A stretch of 44,608 nucleotides of DNA from an uncultured bacterium (lineage in GTDB: Bacteria; Patescibacteriota; Minisyncoccia; Phycocordibacterales; CAIZLB01), in the NCBI GenBank assembly GCA_903933735.1, contig CAIZLB010000024.1, positions 1-44,608 of the forward strand, written 5' to 3'. The stretch's first letter is position 1; every line of letters starts with the position of its first letter. Below the pieces are notes generated by a model that worked only from the letters and a program-made list of their open reading frames with translations, did not search any database and was not told the origin of the DNA. The position numbers and the translations under genes were made by a program. Below are positions 33,973 to 42,249 of the stretch, piece after piece.

Positions 33973-33981
33973 ATTATATCA
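33973..33981 (-). promoter_or_regulatory. Extended -10 promoter of the bracketed two-gene unit
   Basis: TGATATAAT on the minus strand, 6 nt before the ATG at 33966 and 3 nt from the right inverted-repeat arm. Confidence 0.6.
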
Positions 33982-33984
33982 TGA

Positions 33985-34008
33985 AAATTTATTTTATTCA
34001 CTTCGATC
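33985..34008. repeat. Right arm of the 24-bp inverted repeat
   Basis: Inverted partner of 33389-33412 (one mismatch), directly upstream of the promoter of the bracketed unit. Confidence 0.85.
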
Positions 34009-34043
34009 AGAAAATTTATTTACTCCACTCCGTTTCAGTCCTC

Positions 34044-34096
34044 GACAGTTTCTCTAGGAGAAACTGTCTGCGAAGCACTTTGTCTAGGACAAAGTG
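34044..34096. repeat. Two tandem CTAG-centred palindromes
   Basis: GACAGTTTCTC-TAG-GAGAAACTGTC (34044-34068, 11-bp arms) and CACTTTGTC-TAG-GACAAAGTG (34076-34096, 9-bp arms), 7 nt apart, sharing the centre TTTxTCTAGGAxAAA. They lie between gpmI and the bracketed unit and could be paired operators or RNA hairpins ending gpmI. Confidence 0.75.
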
Positions 34097-34130
34097 TCAT
34101 TACGTAGATAAATTTAAATTAAAAATAAAT

Positions 34131-35666
34131 CTATACCATACTCACCCCCTTCATCCCTTCAACTTTTTCTATCTCAAACATCTTAAGTATTGTTGGTGCT
34201 ATATCAGCTAAAGTTCCATTCTCATGAACTATTTTTATATTCTTATTTGTGATAATAAAAGGTACTAAGTTTGTAGTATGAGCCACATGTTTCTTTCCTT
34301 CTTCATCTACCATAACTTCTGCATTACCATGATCTGCGGTTATAAGACACACGCCACCAATACTTTCAATATACTTAGATAATCTCTCAGTTTCTCTATC
34401 AACTGTCTCTACAGCCTTAATTACAGCCTCTATATCACCTGTGTGTCCTACCATGTCAGCATTGGGGAAATTGACGATAAGAACATCATGGGTTTTTAAA
34501 GCCTCTATTGACGCATCCACTATCTCATAGGCCCGCATCTGGGGTGCTTCATCATGGGTTTTAATATCGTTTCTGCTCTCTATCTTGGTTTGAGTTTCAC
34601 TCTCTTGAATAATATCTGATTGTCCATTCATAAAAAAAGTAACATGAGGAAATTTTTCTGATTCTGATATATGAGCATGTGTTATACCTTTTTTAGATAA
34701 TTCTTTACCTAAAGTTGTAATTATGGATTTTGGTGTGAAAGCTACATCAGTATCAAGTTCTTCTCCATAACGTGCCATAGAAACAAAATAAAGATTATAT
34801 TCATCTTTTTTATCAAGTATAGCTTTTGTTAATTGCTTAGCTCTATCTGCTCTAAAATTGAAGAAAAATATTCCATCATTTTTTGCTATTGTAAATTTAT
34901 TTATATTCTTATTATCATGTACACAGAGATGATGTTCAAAATATTCATCAATCTTTCCTGATGGATCTTTTTCTTTGTATTCATTTTCCATAAAATCAAT
35001 AATAGAAGTTTTACTTAAATCAAGCTTATTACCTTCACCTTTAAACAAAATATTCATCACATGTTCTATGCGCTCATCATTACCAGCTCTATCCATACCA
35101 TAATATCGGCCACCGAAAGAACCTATTACTCCGACACCATATTCAGACATCTTATCCTCCAGTTCTTTTATGTATCTTACAGCCGTACCCCCTGATACAT
35201 CGCGACCATCAGTGAAGACATGTAATACAACTTGTTCTTTTTGTAGACCTTGTATATGAGCCATTTGTAAAAATGCATAGATGTGGGAATTATGACTATG
35301 TACACCACCATCAGATAATAGACCTATAAGATGTATCTTTGAATTATTATCTTTAGCATGTTTTATGAGATGCAAAAAAGCTTCATTTTCAAAAAAACTT
35401 TCATCTTCTATTGCTTTTTTAATCAAAACTAAATCAGTATCTATAGCAGATCCTGCCCCTATTGTAGTGTGGCCGATCTCACTATTACCCATCTGACCGA
35501 AAGGTAAACCTACAGCCTCGCCTGAAGCCTCAAGATATGTATGAGGGTAATTTTGCAGACAATAGTCAAAAAATGGTGTGTTTGCTCTGTATATTGCATT
35601 GTTTTGATCTTCTTTACCCATACCCCAACCATCCATTATTATTAAGGCGATTTTTCTTCTATTCAT
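34131..35666 (-). CDS. gpmI: Cofactor-independent phosphoglycerate mutase
   Basis: Interconverts 3- and 2-phosphoglycerate using two Mn ions. The 511-residue protein starts RKIALIIMDGWGMGKEDQNN with the first metal site, has the catalytic Ser in QMGNSEIGHTTIGAG, the mid-segment HVFTDGRDVSGGTA, and the second site NFPNADMVGHTGDIEA plus LITADHGNAEVM and VAHTTNLVPF. All catalytic motifs appear intact. It follows the coiled-coil gene by 22 nt on the minus strand. Confidence 0.97.
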   Translation of the reverse strand: MNRRKIALIIMDGWGMGKEDQNNAIYRANTPFFDYCLQNYPHTYLEASGEAVGLPFGQMGNSEIGHTTIGAGSAIDTDLVLIKKAIEDESFFENEAFLHLIKHAKDNNSKIHLIGLLSDGGVHSHNSHIYAFLQMAHIQGLQKEQVVLHVFTDGRDVSGGTAVRYIKELEDKMSEYGVGVIGSFGGRYYGMDRAGNDERIEHVMNILFKGEGNKLDLSKTSIIDFMENEYKEKDPSGKIDEYFEHHLCVHDNKNINKFTIAKNDGIFFFNFRADRAKQLTKAILDKKDEYNLYFVSMARYGEELDTDVAFTPKSIITTLGKELSKKGITHAHISESEKFPHVTFFMNGQSDIIQESETQTKIESRNDIKTHDEAPQMRAYEIVDASIEALKTHDVLIVNFPNADMVGHTGDIEAVIKAVETVDRETERLSKYIESIGGVCLITADHGNAEVMVDEEGKKHVAHTTNLVPFIITNKNIKIVHENGTLADIAPTILKMFEIEKVEGMKGVSMV

Positions 35667-35688
35667 ATGTTTTTATTAAAATATTTTA

Positions 35689-36252
35689 TTAAGCGTATTT
35701 TTTTAATCTAATCATCTCTGGATTCAATATAACTAATTCTCTATTGACTCCTGATAAATTCCTCTCTATGGCCTCTAGTTTAAGTTTTAGAGATTTTACA
35801 TAAGCATCTCTTTTTGTTAGATCAGATAATAGATCTTTATCTTTTCTATCAGTCGATTCTCTATCTTGTTTTAATTTTTGAGATTTATTTTTGAGTTGCT
35901 GTAATTCAAGCTCTAAAGCATGTATTTTTCTGTTTACTTGTTCTTCCTCTTCTGTTAGATTTGTCTTATCTATACTGTATTTTTTTTCTTCTCTTAAAGA
36001 CGTCAGGGTGTCATTTTCATATTTTACGATCTCTGATTCTATTCTCTTTTTATCTAATTCAAATCTATGTTTATCAGCTGTAAATCTATCAAAATCTTTT
36101 TTCTTAATATCATATTCCATCTTGAATCTTTCCTTTTCTCTTCTATCTTTTTCTTTTTGTAAATATGCCATCTTCATATGATCTGCGGTGTTTGCATCGT
36201 AGTTTGAAGATGTTGTCGTAGATGTTCTTATTTGTCCATGAGGTTCAAACAT
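35689..36252 (-). CDS. Coiled-coil protein, 187 residues
   Basis: After a short Ser/Thr-rich start (TSTTTSSNYDANTADH) almost the whole protein is predicted coiled coil with Lys/Glu/Arg heptads (KERFKMEYDIKKKDFDRFTA, VNRKIHALELELQQLKNKSQ). No membrane helix or signal peptide, and no recognised family. It lies between tRNA-Thr (1 nt gap) and gpmI and is probably transcribed with them. Such proteins may be structural, but the sequence does not say. The plus ORF 35891-36181 is its shadow. Confidence 0.7.
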   Translation of the reverse strand: MFEPHGQIRTSTTTSSNYDANTADHMKMAYLQKEKDRREKERFKMEYDIKKKDFDRFTADKHRFELDKKRIESEIVKYENDTLTSLREEKKYSIDKTNLTEEEEQVNRKIHALELELQQLKNKSQKLKQDRESTDRKDKDLLSDLTKRDAYVKSLKLKLEAIERNLSGVNRELVILNPEMIRLKKYA

Positions 36253-36253
36253 T

Positions 36254-36329
36254 TGGAGCCGCTTCCCAGATTCGAACTGGGGACCTACTGTTTACAAAAC
36301 AGTTGCTCTACCAACTGAGCTAAAGCGGC
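36254..36329 (-). tRNA. tRNA-Thr (anticodon TGT)
   Basis: The minus strand folds with acceptor GCCGCTT/AAGCGGC, D arm GCTC..GAGC, anticodon stem ACTGT/ACAGT with loop TTTGTAA (TGT), and T arm CCCAG-TTCGAAT-CTGGG. Discriminator T and an encoded CCA, unlike tRNA-Arg in this window. The 3' end lies 1 nt before the coiled-coil gene, and a structured leader precedes it. Confidence 0.96.
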
Positions 36330-36333
36330 AAAA

Positions 36334-36407
36334 GAGTGGGGTAAGCTGATACTGTTGTGATAGCATCTTGTCCCGATTGATACACCAGGTATCAACTCAC
36401 CCTACTC
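36334..36407 (-). ncRNA. Structured leader RNA ahead of tRNA-Thr
   Basis: Two 19-nt arms (36334-36352 and 36389-36407, 16 Watson-Crick pairs) make a long stem that ends 4 nt before the tRNA; an alternative hairpin TTGATAC-CTGGT-GTATCAA shares one arm, so the two folds exclude each other. A near-consensus promoter lies just upstream. No T-box or other known motif was recognised. Confidence 0.5.
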
Positions 36408-36410
36408 GGT

Positions 36411-36439
36411 ATTATATACTATTTACTTTCCTATTTCAA
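36411..36439 (-). promoter_or_regulatory. Near-consensus promoter of the tRNA-Thr leader
   Basis: TTGAAA, 17-nt spacer, TATAAT on the minus strand. The -35 lies in the last codons of tsf. Confidence 0.75.
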
Positions 36440-37010
36440 ATCTTTTAAAACGTATTATCTCTATCTTTTCCCCAAACTTTTGCATAGCATTATCTAGCAT
36501 AGTTTGCATAGTCATATCTGGATTCTTGATAAAGTCTTGGTTTAATAAAACTTGATCTTTGAAATACGAGTCCATCTTTCCTTGTAAAATCTTTTCTTGT
36601 AATTCGGCTGGTTTATCTTTTACTTCTTCAGCGAAAACTTCTTTTGCCTTTGAAGCTGTAGCTTCATCTATATCTGTTTGTTTCAAGAACTCTGGGTTTG
36701 TAGCTGTCACCTGCATCGCTATATCTTTAGCTAAAGTTTTAAATTCTACGTTGTTTGATACAAAGTCTGTCTCTGAGGCTAATTCTATAATAGAACCAAC
36801 TAAACCGTTTGTATGCACATAAGCCTCTATAACTCCCGCACCCAATTCACGATCAGCTTTTTTTGCAGCTTGTTCAGCTCCTTTCTTTTTCAAAAGAATC
36901 ATAGCTTTTGCTTCATCCCCTTCAGCTTCTTCTAAAGCTTTTTTACATTGCATAACTGATATACCAGTTTTCTCTCTAAGGGCTTTTATTTGATCTGATG
37001 TGATGTTCAT
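36423..37010 (-). CDS. tsf: Elongation factor Ts
   Basis: Nucleotide exchange factor for EF-Tu. The 195-residue protein starts with the UBA-like part (IKALREKTGISVMQCKKALE) containing the EF-Tu contact TGAGMMDCKKAL-like motif, then ELASETDFVSNN, the conserved core contact. The length matches the short form of EF-Ts (as in Thermus) that lacks the second core half, rather than the 283-residue E. coli form. It follows rpsB by 53 nt on the minus strand, the usual order. Confidence 0.95.
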   Translation of the reverse strand: MNITSDQIKALREKTGISVMQCKKALEEAEGDEAKAMILLKKKGAEQAAKKADRELGAGVIEAYVHTNGLVGSIIELASETDFVSNNVEFKTLAKDIAMQVTATNPEFLKQTDIDEATASKAKEVFAEEVKDKPAELQEKILQGKMDSYFKDQVLLNQDFIKNPDMTMQTMLDNAMQKFGEKIEIIRFKRFEIGK

Positions 37011-37063
37011 AGTGTTTTTATTTTAAAATTAAAAAATTAATAGATAATATGTCTATTATAGTA

Positions 37064-37729
37064 TTAACCAAGTAGCTGATGCAATATATAATCAACTGAT
37101 GACCTTGATGAATCATTAGCAACTATTGGATAGTTTATAGTTGATACTTTACAATCTGTATTTGCAATAGCGATAACTGGTATACCAAGTACACGAGCTT
37201 CTTCAACAGCGATAAATTCTTTCTTTGGGTCAACAACAATAAGTGCAGCTGGTAGAGATGTAAGATCTTTAACCCCGATGAATAATTTTTCAAGTCTTTC
37301 AACTTCTTTATCCATAAGTGATTGTTCTTTTTTTGTATATTTTTTAAGTTCACCTTTAGCTTTAAGATCAGTGATTTCAATCATACGATTGATTCTTTTT
37401 CTTATTATTTCAAAGTTTGTAAAAAGTCCACCAACCCATCTTCCTGAAATATAAGGAGAATTGAATCTCAAGGCAGCATCTTTTACAATATCTTGAACTT
37501 CACTTTTACTTGTGGCAAAAAGTATAACTTTATTGTTAGCTTTAAGATCTGCTATAAAAGCTTTAGCTTTCTCTATCTGATCTGCCGTTATATTTACATC
37601 GATAATATCTACATTGGCCTTTGTACCATATATGTATTTTTTAACTGATGGGTTACGAGAAGCACGCAAAGTTCCATAATGAACCCCTGCTTCAAACATG
37701 TCTTTTATGTTGTCGTTTTGTTGTGTCAT
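37064..37729 (-). CDS. rpsB: 30S ribosomal protein S2
   Basis: A 221-residue S2: MFEAGVHYGTLRASRNPSVK, IYGTKANVDIIDV, SGRWVGGLFTNF, SLPAALIVVDPKKEFIAVEE and IPVIAIANTDCKVSTINYPI are family blocks. It binds the 30S head-platform junction and recruits S1 where S1 is present. The promoter at 37740-37768 predicts a leader of only about 4 nt. First of an operon with tsf. Confidence 0.97.
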   Translation of the reverse strand: MTQQNDNIKDMFEAGVHYGTLRASRNPSVKKYIYGTKANVDIIDVNITADQIEKAKAFIADLKANNKVILFATSKSEVQDIVKDAALRFNSPYISGRWVGGLFTNFEIIRKRINRMIEITDLKAKGELKKYTKKEQSLMDKEVERLEKLFIGVKDLTSLPAALIVVDPKKEFIAVEEARVLGIPVIAIANTDCKVSTINYPIVANDSSRSSVDYILHQLLG

Positions 37730-37739
37730 ATAGTCTATA

Positions 37740-37768
37740 TGTATATCATTTTTAAGGCTTTATGGCAA
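37740..37768 (-). promoter_or_regulatory. Promoter of rpsB-tsf
   Basis: TTGCCA, 17-nt spacer, TATACA on the minus strand, with the -10 only 10 nt before the ATG. A possible hairpin lies further upstream (37786-37812). Confidence 0.6.
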
Positions 37769-37812
37769 GATATATAAGAGAAATCCCGGCGGTCAGTGTG
37801 GTAACCCAGGTT

Positions 37813-38805
37813 TTACTCCCCATCCTCATCTACACTCGCCTCCCCGCCATTTTCAAAATATTCTACAATCCTATCCATCATCTTAGTTATCTGCCCTTGT
37901 CCTAACATCAGACCTATACCATGCCATGACTCTTTAAGTCTATGATCTGTAATACGATCTTGTAACACGTTATATGTTCTAATCTTCTCAGATCTATCCC
38001 CTGTTCCAATCTGTAACTTTTTTTCACCTGAAAACTTTTTAGCAGCCTCTCTTTCATAAAGCTCGCCAACTTTAGCCTGCAAAACAGACAAGGCTTTCTC
38101 TCTGTTTTTAAGCTGACTTCTTTCTGATGTACAACGAACATCGAGACCTGTAGGTTTATGTATAAGACGAACAGCGGTTTCCACCTTGTTAACGTTCTGC
38201 CCGCCTTTACCACCTGCACGGGAAAACTCCATCTCAAGATCAGCTGGATCTATCTGAAATTTAACTTTTTTTCTTATAGGCAATACTGCCACAGTTGCAG
38301 TTGAGGTATGAACTCGTCCCGACTTCTCAGTTTCTGGTATACGCTGTATTCTATGTGTACCTATCTCATATGCAAAATACCTGTAAACTTCAAAACCTCT
38401 AACTTCATAAACAGCTTCTTTATAGCCACCTATACCATTTTCTGATACATCCAGAGTATCTACTCTAAAACCTTTTTCGGCACAAAATATCTTATACATG
38501 TTTGCAAGGTTGGCTGCAAATAAAGCTGCCTCATCCCCACCTACTCCCGCTCTTATTTCCAATACTATCTCGTTGGGATATTGATCCTGGACCTCTTCTT
38601 CTTTGATAATATCTTTGATCTTATCTACCATAAACTGCAATTGTTCATCTATATTTTTTATATCAGCTTCGGCCATATCTTTCATTTCTGGATCTTGCAT
38701 CATTTCCACAAGAGATTCTTTTTCTTTATTCAATCTATCGATCTCACCAGCAAAAAAACTAGTTTTGAAATCCTTTCTTAATTCTTCTAAATTTAATTCT
38801 TCCAT
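37813..38805 (-). CDS. prfA: Peptide chain release factor 1
   Basis: Reads UAA and UAG. From ATG at 38805 ([20 protein letters not shown]) it has 330 residues. The stop-codon tripeptide is PET in [18 protein letters not shown], which fits the RF1 P-x-T pattern and not the RF2 SPF; the catalytic GGQ is in [15 protein letters not shown]. The ORF track start at 38835 adds ten untypical residues. It lies downstream of rpmE, a frequent pairing. Confidence 0.95.
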   Translation of the reverse strand: MEELNLEELRKDFKTSFFAGEIDRLNKEKESLVEMMQDPEMKDMAEADIKNIDEQLQFMVDKIKDIIKEEEVQDQYPNEIVLEIRAGVGGDEAALFAANLANMYKIFCAEKGFRVDTLDVSENGIGGYKEAVYEVRGFEVYRYFAYEIGTHRIQRIPETEKSGRVHTSTATVAVLPIRKKVKFQIDPADLEMEFSRAGGKGGQNVNKVETAVRLIHKPTGLDVRCTSERSQLKNREKALSVLQAKVGELYEREAAKKFSGEKKLQIGTGDRSEKIRTYNVLQDRITDHRLKESWHGIGLMLGQGQITKMMDRIVEYFENGGEASVDEDGE

Positions 38806-38877
38806 ATTGTGTTTATTATTATTTATATAAAACAAAAAAGCCTTATACTAAGAGTATAACAGACTTTCTTATAAAAG

Positions 38878-39099
38878 TTATTTTGTAACTTTTTTTGTAG
38901 ACTGAGCTTTACGAGCATTGAACTTCTCGATACGTCCCGCAGTGTCAACAGTCTTCTCATTTCCAGAATAAAAAGGATGACAAGCTGAACACATCTCGGT
39001 AGTGTTTGTCTCTTTTGTTGAACCTATAGTATATTTTTCACCACATGCACATGTAAAAGTGGCATTTGGAAAATAATTTGGATGTATGTTTTTCTTCAT
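38878..39099 (-). CDS. rpmE: 50S ribosomal protein L31 (zinc type)
   Basis: A 73-residue L31 with the block MKKNIHPNYFPNATFTCACG, and the four-Cys zinc pattern CxC...CxxC (CAC near 17-19 and CSAC near 37-40), then HPFYSG and a basic tail. The zinc form marks the standard, not the zinc-starvation paralogue. TATAAT lies 10 nt before the ATG with TTGATT 16 nt upstream, so its mRNA is predicted nearly leaderless. Confidence 0.96.
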   Translation of the reverse strand: MKKNIHPNYFPNATFTCACGEKYTIGSTKETNTTEMCSACHPFYSGNEKTVDTAGRIEKFNARKAQSTKKVTK

Positions 39100-39109
39100 A
39101 ATATTAACG

Positions 39110-39137
39110 ATTATACACTAATTTTGAATTAAATCAA
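39110..39137 (-). promoter_or_regulatory. Promoter of rpmE
   Basis: TTGATT, 16-nt spacer, TATAAT on the minus strand; the -35 lies in the 3' end of the lytic transglycosylase gene. Confidence 0.55.
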
Positions 39138-40467
39138 TATCATTTTGTAACTTAATAACACGGGCCATAACTTGATCCCCGTATGGTTTAGTGATGCTTG
39201 TACATGATGACCCTCCCCCATAATACCTACAGGCAGCAGTTCTTTCCGCCGAAGCTGTACCGTTATCAGCCCCCAGATCAGCTAAATACATACCCGAGGC
39301 CATAAAGGCATCAGATGCAGCCCACGGGTTAGCTATTGCCCCTCCTTTGGCTTTTGATAGACGACTGGCAAATAATTGCCATGTAGAAGGTATAAACTGA
39401 GCCGGACCCATAGCACCTCCATATCCTATACTAAGTGGGCAAGATACTCGAGTCGTATAAGGATCTTTACCTAAAGATTTGGTTATGGCTAAAAATGGTT
39501 GAACATCACGACTTGGCTTCATAACACTTTTAACAGCTGCCCCACTACTGATCTTTATACCTGATCCATCATCTGGATTTTTAAGATAACAAGAACCTAA
39601 GTTTGAACCTAGATTACTTTCTTGTTGTAATATTGCCAAGATAAAGGCAGGTCTTACTCCGGAGACATTGCCTGCAGATTTTGCATATTTTACAGCATCC
39701 TCAAACTTGATAGAACCTGAATCACGTAAAGCAAAGAGTGCGTTTCTAATCTGCGTGGCTTTGGCCTGCTTATCACTTATAACAGCATTGTAATTTGTCT
39801 GTTCTTTTTTATTTAAATTCAGCAAACGTAATTTCTCAGCAGCTATTTTATCTATCTTTTGTTTTTCAACTTCAACCGCATATTTTGAATCATATTCTTC
39901 AGATCTTTTTTCATCTAATTGCTTTTTCTCACTTTCCTCATCTGTTTTGTCTTTATTAATAATACCAATAGACTCTCTTATCTTTGTGTTTATAAAACCA
40001 TATGCATCTATATCACGAAAAAAATCAGACATATCTTGATTTGATAAAAATATTTCTACAGGGGAGATGTTATCGACTTCATAGGCACTTCTAATCACTT
40101 CAGTTAAACCTATTTTATTTTTACTTATTCTTTCTTGTAATCCTATGATTGTATTTTCTTTTGATTTGATATCTTTACCAAGTTTAGCTATAGAATATTC
40201 ATGGGACTTTATCTGAAGCTTGGCCTCTTGAGCCTGTAAATCAAGAATCTTCTTATCTTTAGCTATAGAATTGGCCTCTTTTTTTATACCTTCCAATTGT
40301 TTATTTAGATTAGCTATCTCAGTCTCAGTCTTCTCTAATTCAGCTAAACAATATGTCCTATTTTCAGGCAGATTACAATCAATAGTGTCAGCCTTTAATA
40401 TAGGCATATATACTGAAGACATAACAAATAATATAGCAATTATAAAAATCATAAATCTAGAATTCAT
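39118..40467 (-). CDS. Exported coiled-coil lytic transglycosylase-like protein
   Basis: About 449 residues. A signal peptide (FMIFIIAILFVMSSVYMPIL) is followed by a long EnvC/CwlO-like coiled coil (about 35-255) and a C-terminal MltB-type lysozyme-like domain: FILAILQQESNLGSNLGSC with the catalytic Glu, GYGGAMGPAQFIPSTWQLF and NPWAASDAFMASGMYLADLGA. It should cleave peptidoglycan outside the membrane; the coiled coil recalls regulators of division hydrolases. The ORF track starts at 40473, but the extended -10 box (TGCTATAAT, 40476-40484) leaves only the second ATG, 40467, inside the transcript. Confidence 0.88.
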   Translation of the reverse strand: MNSRFMIFIIAILFVMSSVYMPILKADTIDCNLPENRTYCLAELEKTETEIANLNKQLEGIKKEANSIAKDKKILDLQAQEAKLQIKSHEYSIAKLGKDIKSKENTIIGLQERISKNKIGLTEVIRSAYEVDNISPVEIFLSNQDMSDFFRDIDAYGFINTKIRESIGIINKDKTDEESEKKQLDEKRSEEYDSKYAVEVEKQKIDKIAAEKLRLLNLNKKEQTNYNAVISDKQAKATQIRNALFALRDSGSIKFEDAVKYAKSAGNVSGVRPAFILAILQQESNLGSNLGSCYLKNPDDGSGIKISSGAAVKSVMKPSRDVQPFLAITKSLGKDPYTTRVSCPLSIGYGGAMGPAQFIPSTWQLFASRLSKAKGGAIANPWAASDAFMASGMYLADLGADNGTASAERTAACRYYGGGSSCTSITKPYGDQVMARVIKLQNDIDLIQN

Positions 40468-40475
40468 ATCCATAT

Positions 40476-40484
40476 ATTATAGCA
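40476..40484 (-). promoter_or_regulatory. Extended -10 promoter of the transglycosylase gene
   Basis: TGCTATAAT on the minus strand. It lies 2 nt before the ATG at 40473 and 8 nt before the ATG at 40467, which decides for the latter. Confidence 0.65.
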
Positions 40485-40541
40485 AGAAAACCTTCATAAG
40501 AAAATAACTACCCCCAGTCTGGTTTCCTAAACCTGAACAAC

Positions 40542-40577
40542 AAAAATACACATCCTGGTTGGGGATGTGTATTTTTT
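40542..40577. terminator. Terminator of rplY, bidirectional
   Basis: AAAAATACACATCC / GGATGTGTATTTTT, a 14-bp stem with a 7-nt loop and flanking A/T runs. Its flank carries the dispersed repeat shared with 17856-17985. Confidence 0.85.
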
Positions 40578-40594
40578 TGAGAAGGTTTGTTTAC

Positions 40595-41218
40595 CTACTC
40601 TGCGTCTTCCTCTTTCTTACCCTTTTGATCTGAAACCTCTATAGCCGACATGTCGATCTCTGTTGCAACCTCTTCTTCTTTTTCTTCTTCATGTTTCGTT
40701 ACAGTAACAATAACATCTTCTTCGTTGTTTAATATCTTTACACCTTTTGGAGCTTTTATATCACCAATAGTTATATGATCATCTAATTCTTTCAAAGATG
40801 ATATGTCTATCTCTATCTCATGTGGTAGATCTTTAGCCTCTGCTTCGATCTCAACTTCAAATATGTTTTTGATAAGATCAGCACCATGTGTTTTTACAGC
40901 ATCTGAAACACCAACAAAAACCAACGGTACATTCACCTCGACTTTCTTACCTTTTTGTAGAGCATAGAAGTCAACATGTATAATGTCTCCATTTCTAACA
41001 TTTTTCTGTATATCATGTATAAGAACGTCTTGATCGGCTTTTAAACCTTTTAAGACAACCACTGATGATTCACCAGCTTCTTTATATAATTTTGTAAAAT
41101 CTTTTTGATTAATAACTAAAGATACAGGTGCATATGCAGGACCATAAACAACAGCTCTAATGCTGTTATTCATGTTTATATCTTTATTAAATTCTTGAAC
41201 ATTTAGTGTATGAGTCAT
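40595..41218 (-). CDS. rplY: 50S ribosomal protein L25 (CTC form)
   Basis: A 207-residue L25 of the long CTC type: an N-terminal 5S-rRNA-binding domain (IRAVVYGPAYAPVSLVINQK, KNVRNGDIIHVDFYAL) and a C-terminal TL5-like domain (LPHEIEIDISSLKELDDHIT, PKGVKILNNEEDVIVTV), ending in an acidic tail (EEKEEEVATEI...KKEEDAE). It is transcribed alone with a promoter whose -10 lies 8 nt before the ATG. Confidence 0.95.
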   Translation of the reverse strand: MTHTLNVQEFNKDINMNNSIRAVVYGPAYAPVSLVINQKDFTKLYKEAGESSVVVLKGLKADQDVLIHDIQKNVRNGDIIHVDFYALQKGKKVEVNVPLVFVGVSDAVKTHGADLIKNIFEVEIEAEAKDLPHEIEIDISSLKELDDHITIGDIKAPKGVKILNNEEDVIVTVTKHEEEKEEEVATEIDMSAIEVSDQKGKKEEDAE

Positions 41219-41226
41219 GATTGACT

Positions 41227-41254
41227 AGTATACACTATTTTTAATATTTATCAA
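41227..41254 (-). promoter_or_regulatory. Promoter of rplY
   Basis: TTGATA, 16-nt spacer, TATACT on the minus strand; gap of 8 nt to the ATG, so leaderless or nearly so. Confidence 0.6.
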
Positions 41255-41276
41255 TATAGTAAATAAAACTAATTAA

Positions 41277-41864
41277 CTATGGAGCAAGAAGTGGTGTACG
41301 ACTCATATCAGTTTTACCAGTAGTCATATTTATATTCAACCAATCCTGATCTGCGTTTCCAAAAGTTACACCCACCAAAGTTTGATATCCATCGGCATTC
41401 TTTTTACCTTCCAAAGCTGTAGCTAAAACAGCATATCTACCAGTAGCATCTGTTATATACAAATAACAATAACCTTTTGAAGCCATAGGATCCCTATTAG
41501 GTATCGATGACAAAGTCTTAGCGGTTTTCAACGTATTAAAAAGTCCCTGAACCGCATTATCTGGCCCTCCACCCGCTGTACACAAAGTTGCAGATGTGAA
41601 TGCTGTAAAATTTAACAGCCTTGTGGGAGTAGTATCAATCCAAGAATGATATACTGACACAGGTACCATCCCATTATTACTCACCGAATACAGGTTCAAA
41701 GCCTTCTCTATATTCTTCAACTCTGCAATCCTCTGTGTATCTCGAGCTTTAGCTCTAGTAGCTGTAAGTCCAGCCATCAAGATAGAACTCATGAATCCGA
41801 TTATAGCGATCACCACCATAACTTCTATCAAAGTAAAACCTTCTTTATATTTATTATTTTTCAT
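41277..41864 (-). CDS. Type IV pilin-like protein (prepilin)
   Basis: A 195-residue prepilin: a short basic leader ending in Gly, then GFTLIEVMVVIAIIGFMSSI, with the cleavage site before Phe and Glu at mature position 5, the pattern processed by PilD. The globular part has two Cys (ATLCTAGGG, KGYCYLYI) that could form a disulfide and an end region PLLAP. It resembles the major-pseudopilin GspG-like class. Type IV pili are among the few surface appendages kept in Parcubacteria. No other pilus gene is visible in this window. Confidence 0.9.
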   Translation of the reverse strand: MKNNKYKEGFTLIEVMVVIAIIGFMSSILMAGLTATRAKARDTQRIAELKNIEKALNLYSVSNNGMVPVSVYHSWIDTTPTRLLNFTAFTSATLCTAGGGPDNAVQGLFNTLKTAKTLSSIPNRDPMASKGYCYLYITDATGRYAVLATALEGKKNADGYQTLVGVTFGNADQDWLNINMTTGKTDMSRTPLLAP

Positions 41865-41892
41865 AGATTTAATTATTTTTTTTTAATTAGAA

Positions 41893-42168
41893 TTAATTAC
41901 TGACATTATTTGATTTTGAATCAGGGAAAGCTGGTGGTACATTTGTTGATCTGATCATAAAGAATATGCTTAATGCAACCAACAGTACGGTAATAATTAA
42001 AAGTAAAGTTGTTGCCTGTGCACTATTTTTAACTAATCCTTTATTAACCATAAACCTAACTATTGCTGGCACTTGAGGCTCACCTAATATAGATCTTGAT
42101 TTGATCGAAAAAGTTGATTCCTCAAATGACAGTGATTTGTTATTAGTTTCATTATTTTCTATTGACAT
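41893..42168 (-). CDS. Small membrane protein of 91 residues
   Basis: A polar N-terminal half with a conserved-looking stretch (STFSIKSRSILGEPQVPAIV) precedes one membrane helix (TTLLLIITVLLVALSIFFMI) and a short tail. I recall similar proteins with xIxSRxILGxPxVP in Parcubacteria, often near pilin genes; function unknown. It lies 28 nt upstream of the pilin gene on the same strand and is divergent from the PfkB gene. Confidence 0.65.
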   Translation of the reverse strand: MSIENNETNNKSLSFEESTFSIKSRSILGEPQVPAIVRFMVNKGLVKNSAQATTLLLIITVLLVALSIFFMIRSTNVPPAFPDSKSNNVSN

Positions 42169-42233
42169 GTTTATATTATTACATTTTATTTATAATAAAA
42201 TCAACATCTTATACTATTGCCACTATTTATTTG

Positions 42234-42242
42234 TGATATTAT
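42234..42242 (+). promoter_or_regulatory. Extended -10 promoter of the PfkB gene
   Basis: TGATATTAT, 7 nt before the ATG at 42250; predicts a transcript beginning at the start codon. Confidence 0.5.
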
Positions 42243-42249
42243 AATATAT

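Noticed and set aside
36334-36439. T-box riboswitch before tRNA-Thr
   Set aside because: No AGGGTGG-type T-box sequence or specifier loop is seen, and T-boxes control protein genes rather than tRNA genes.
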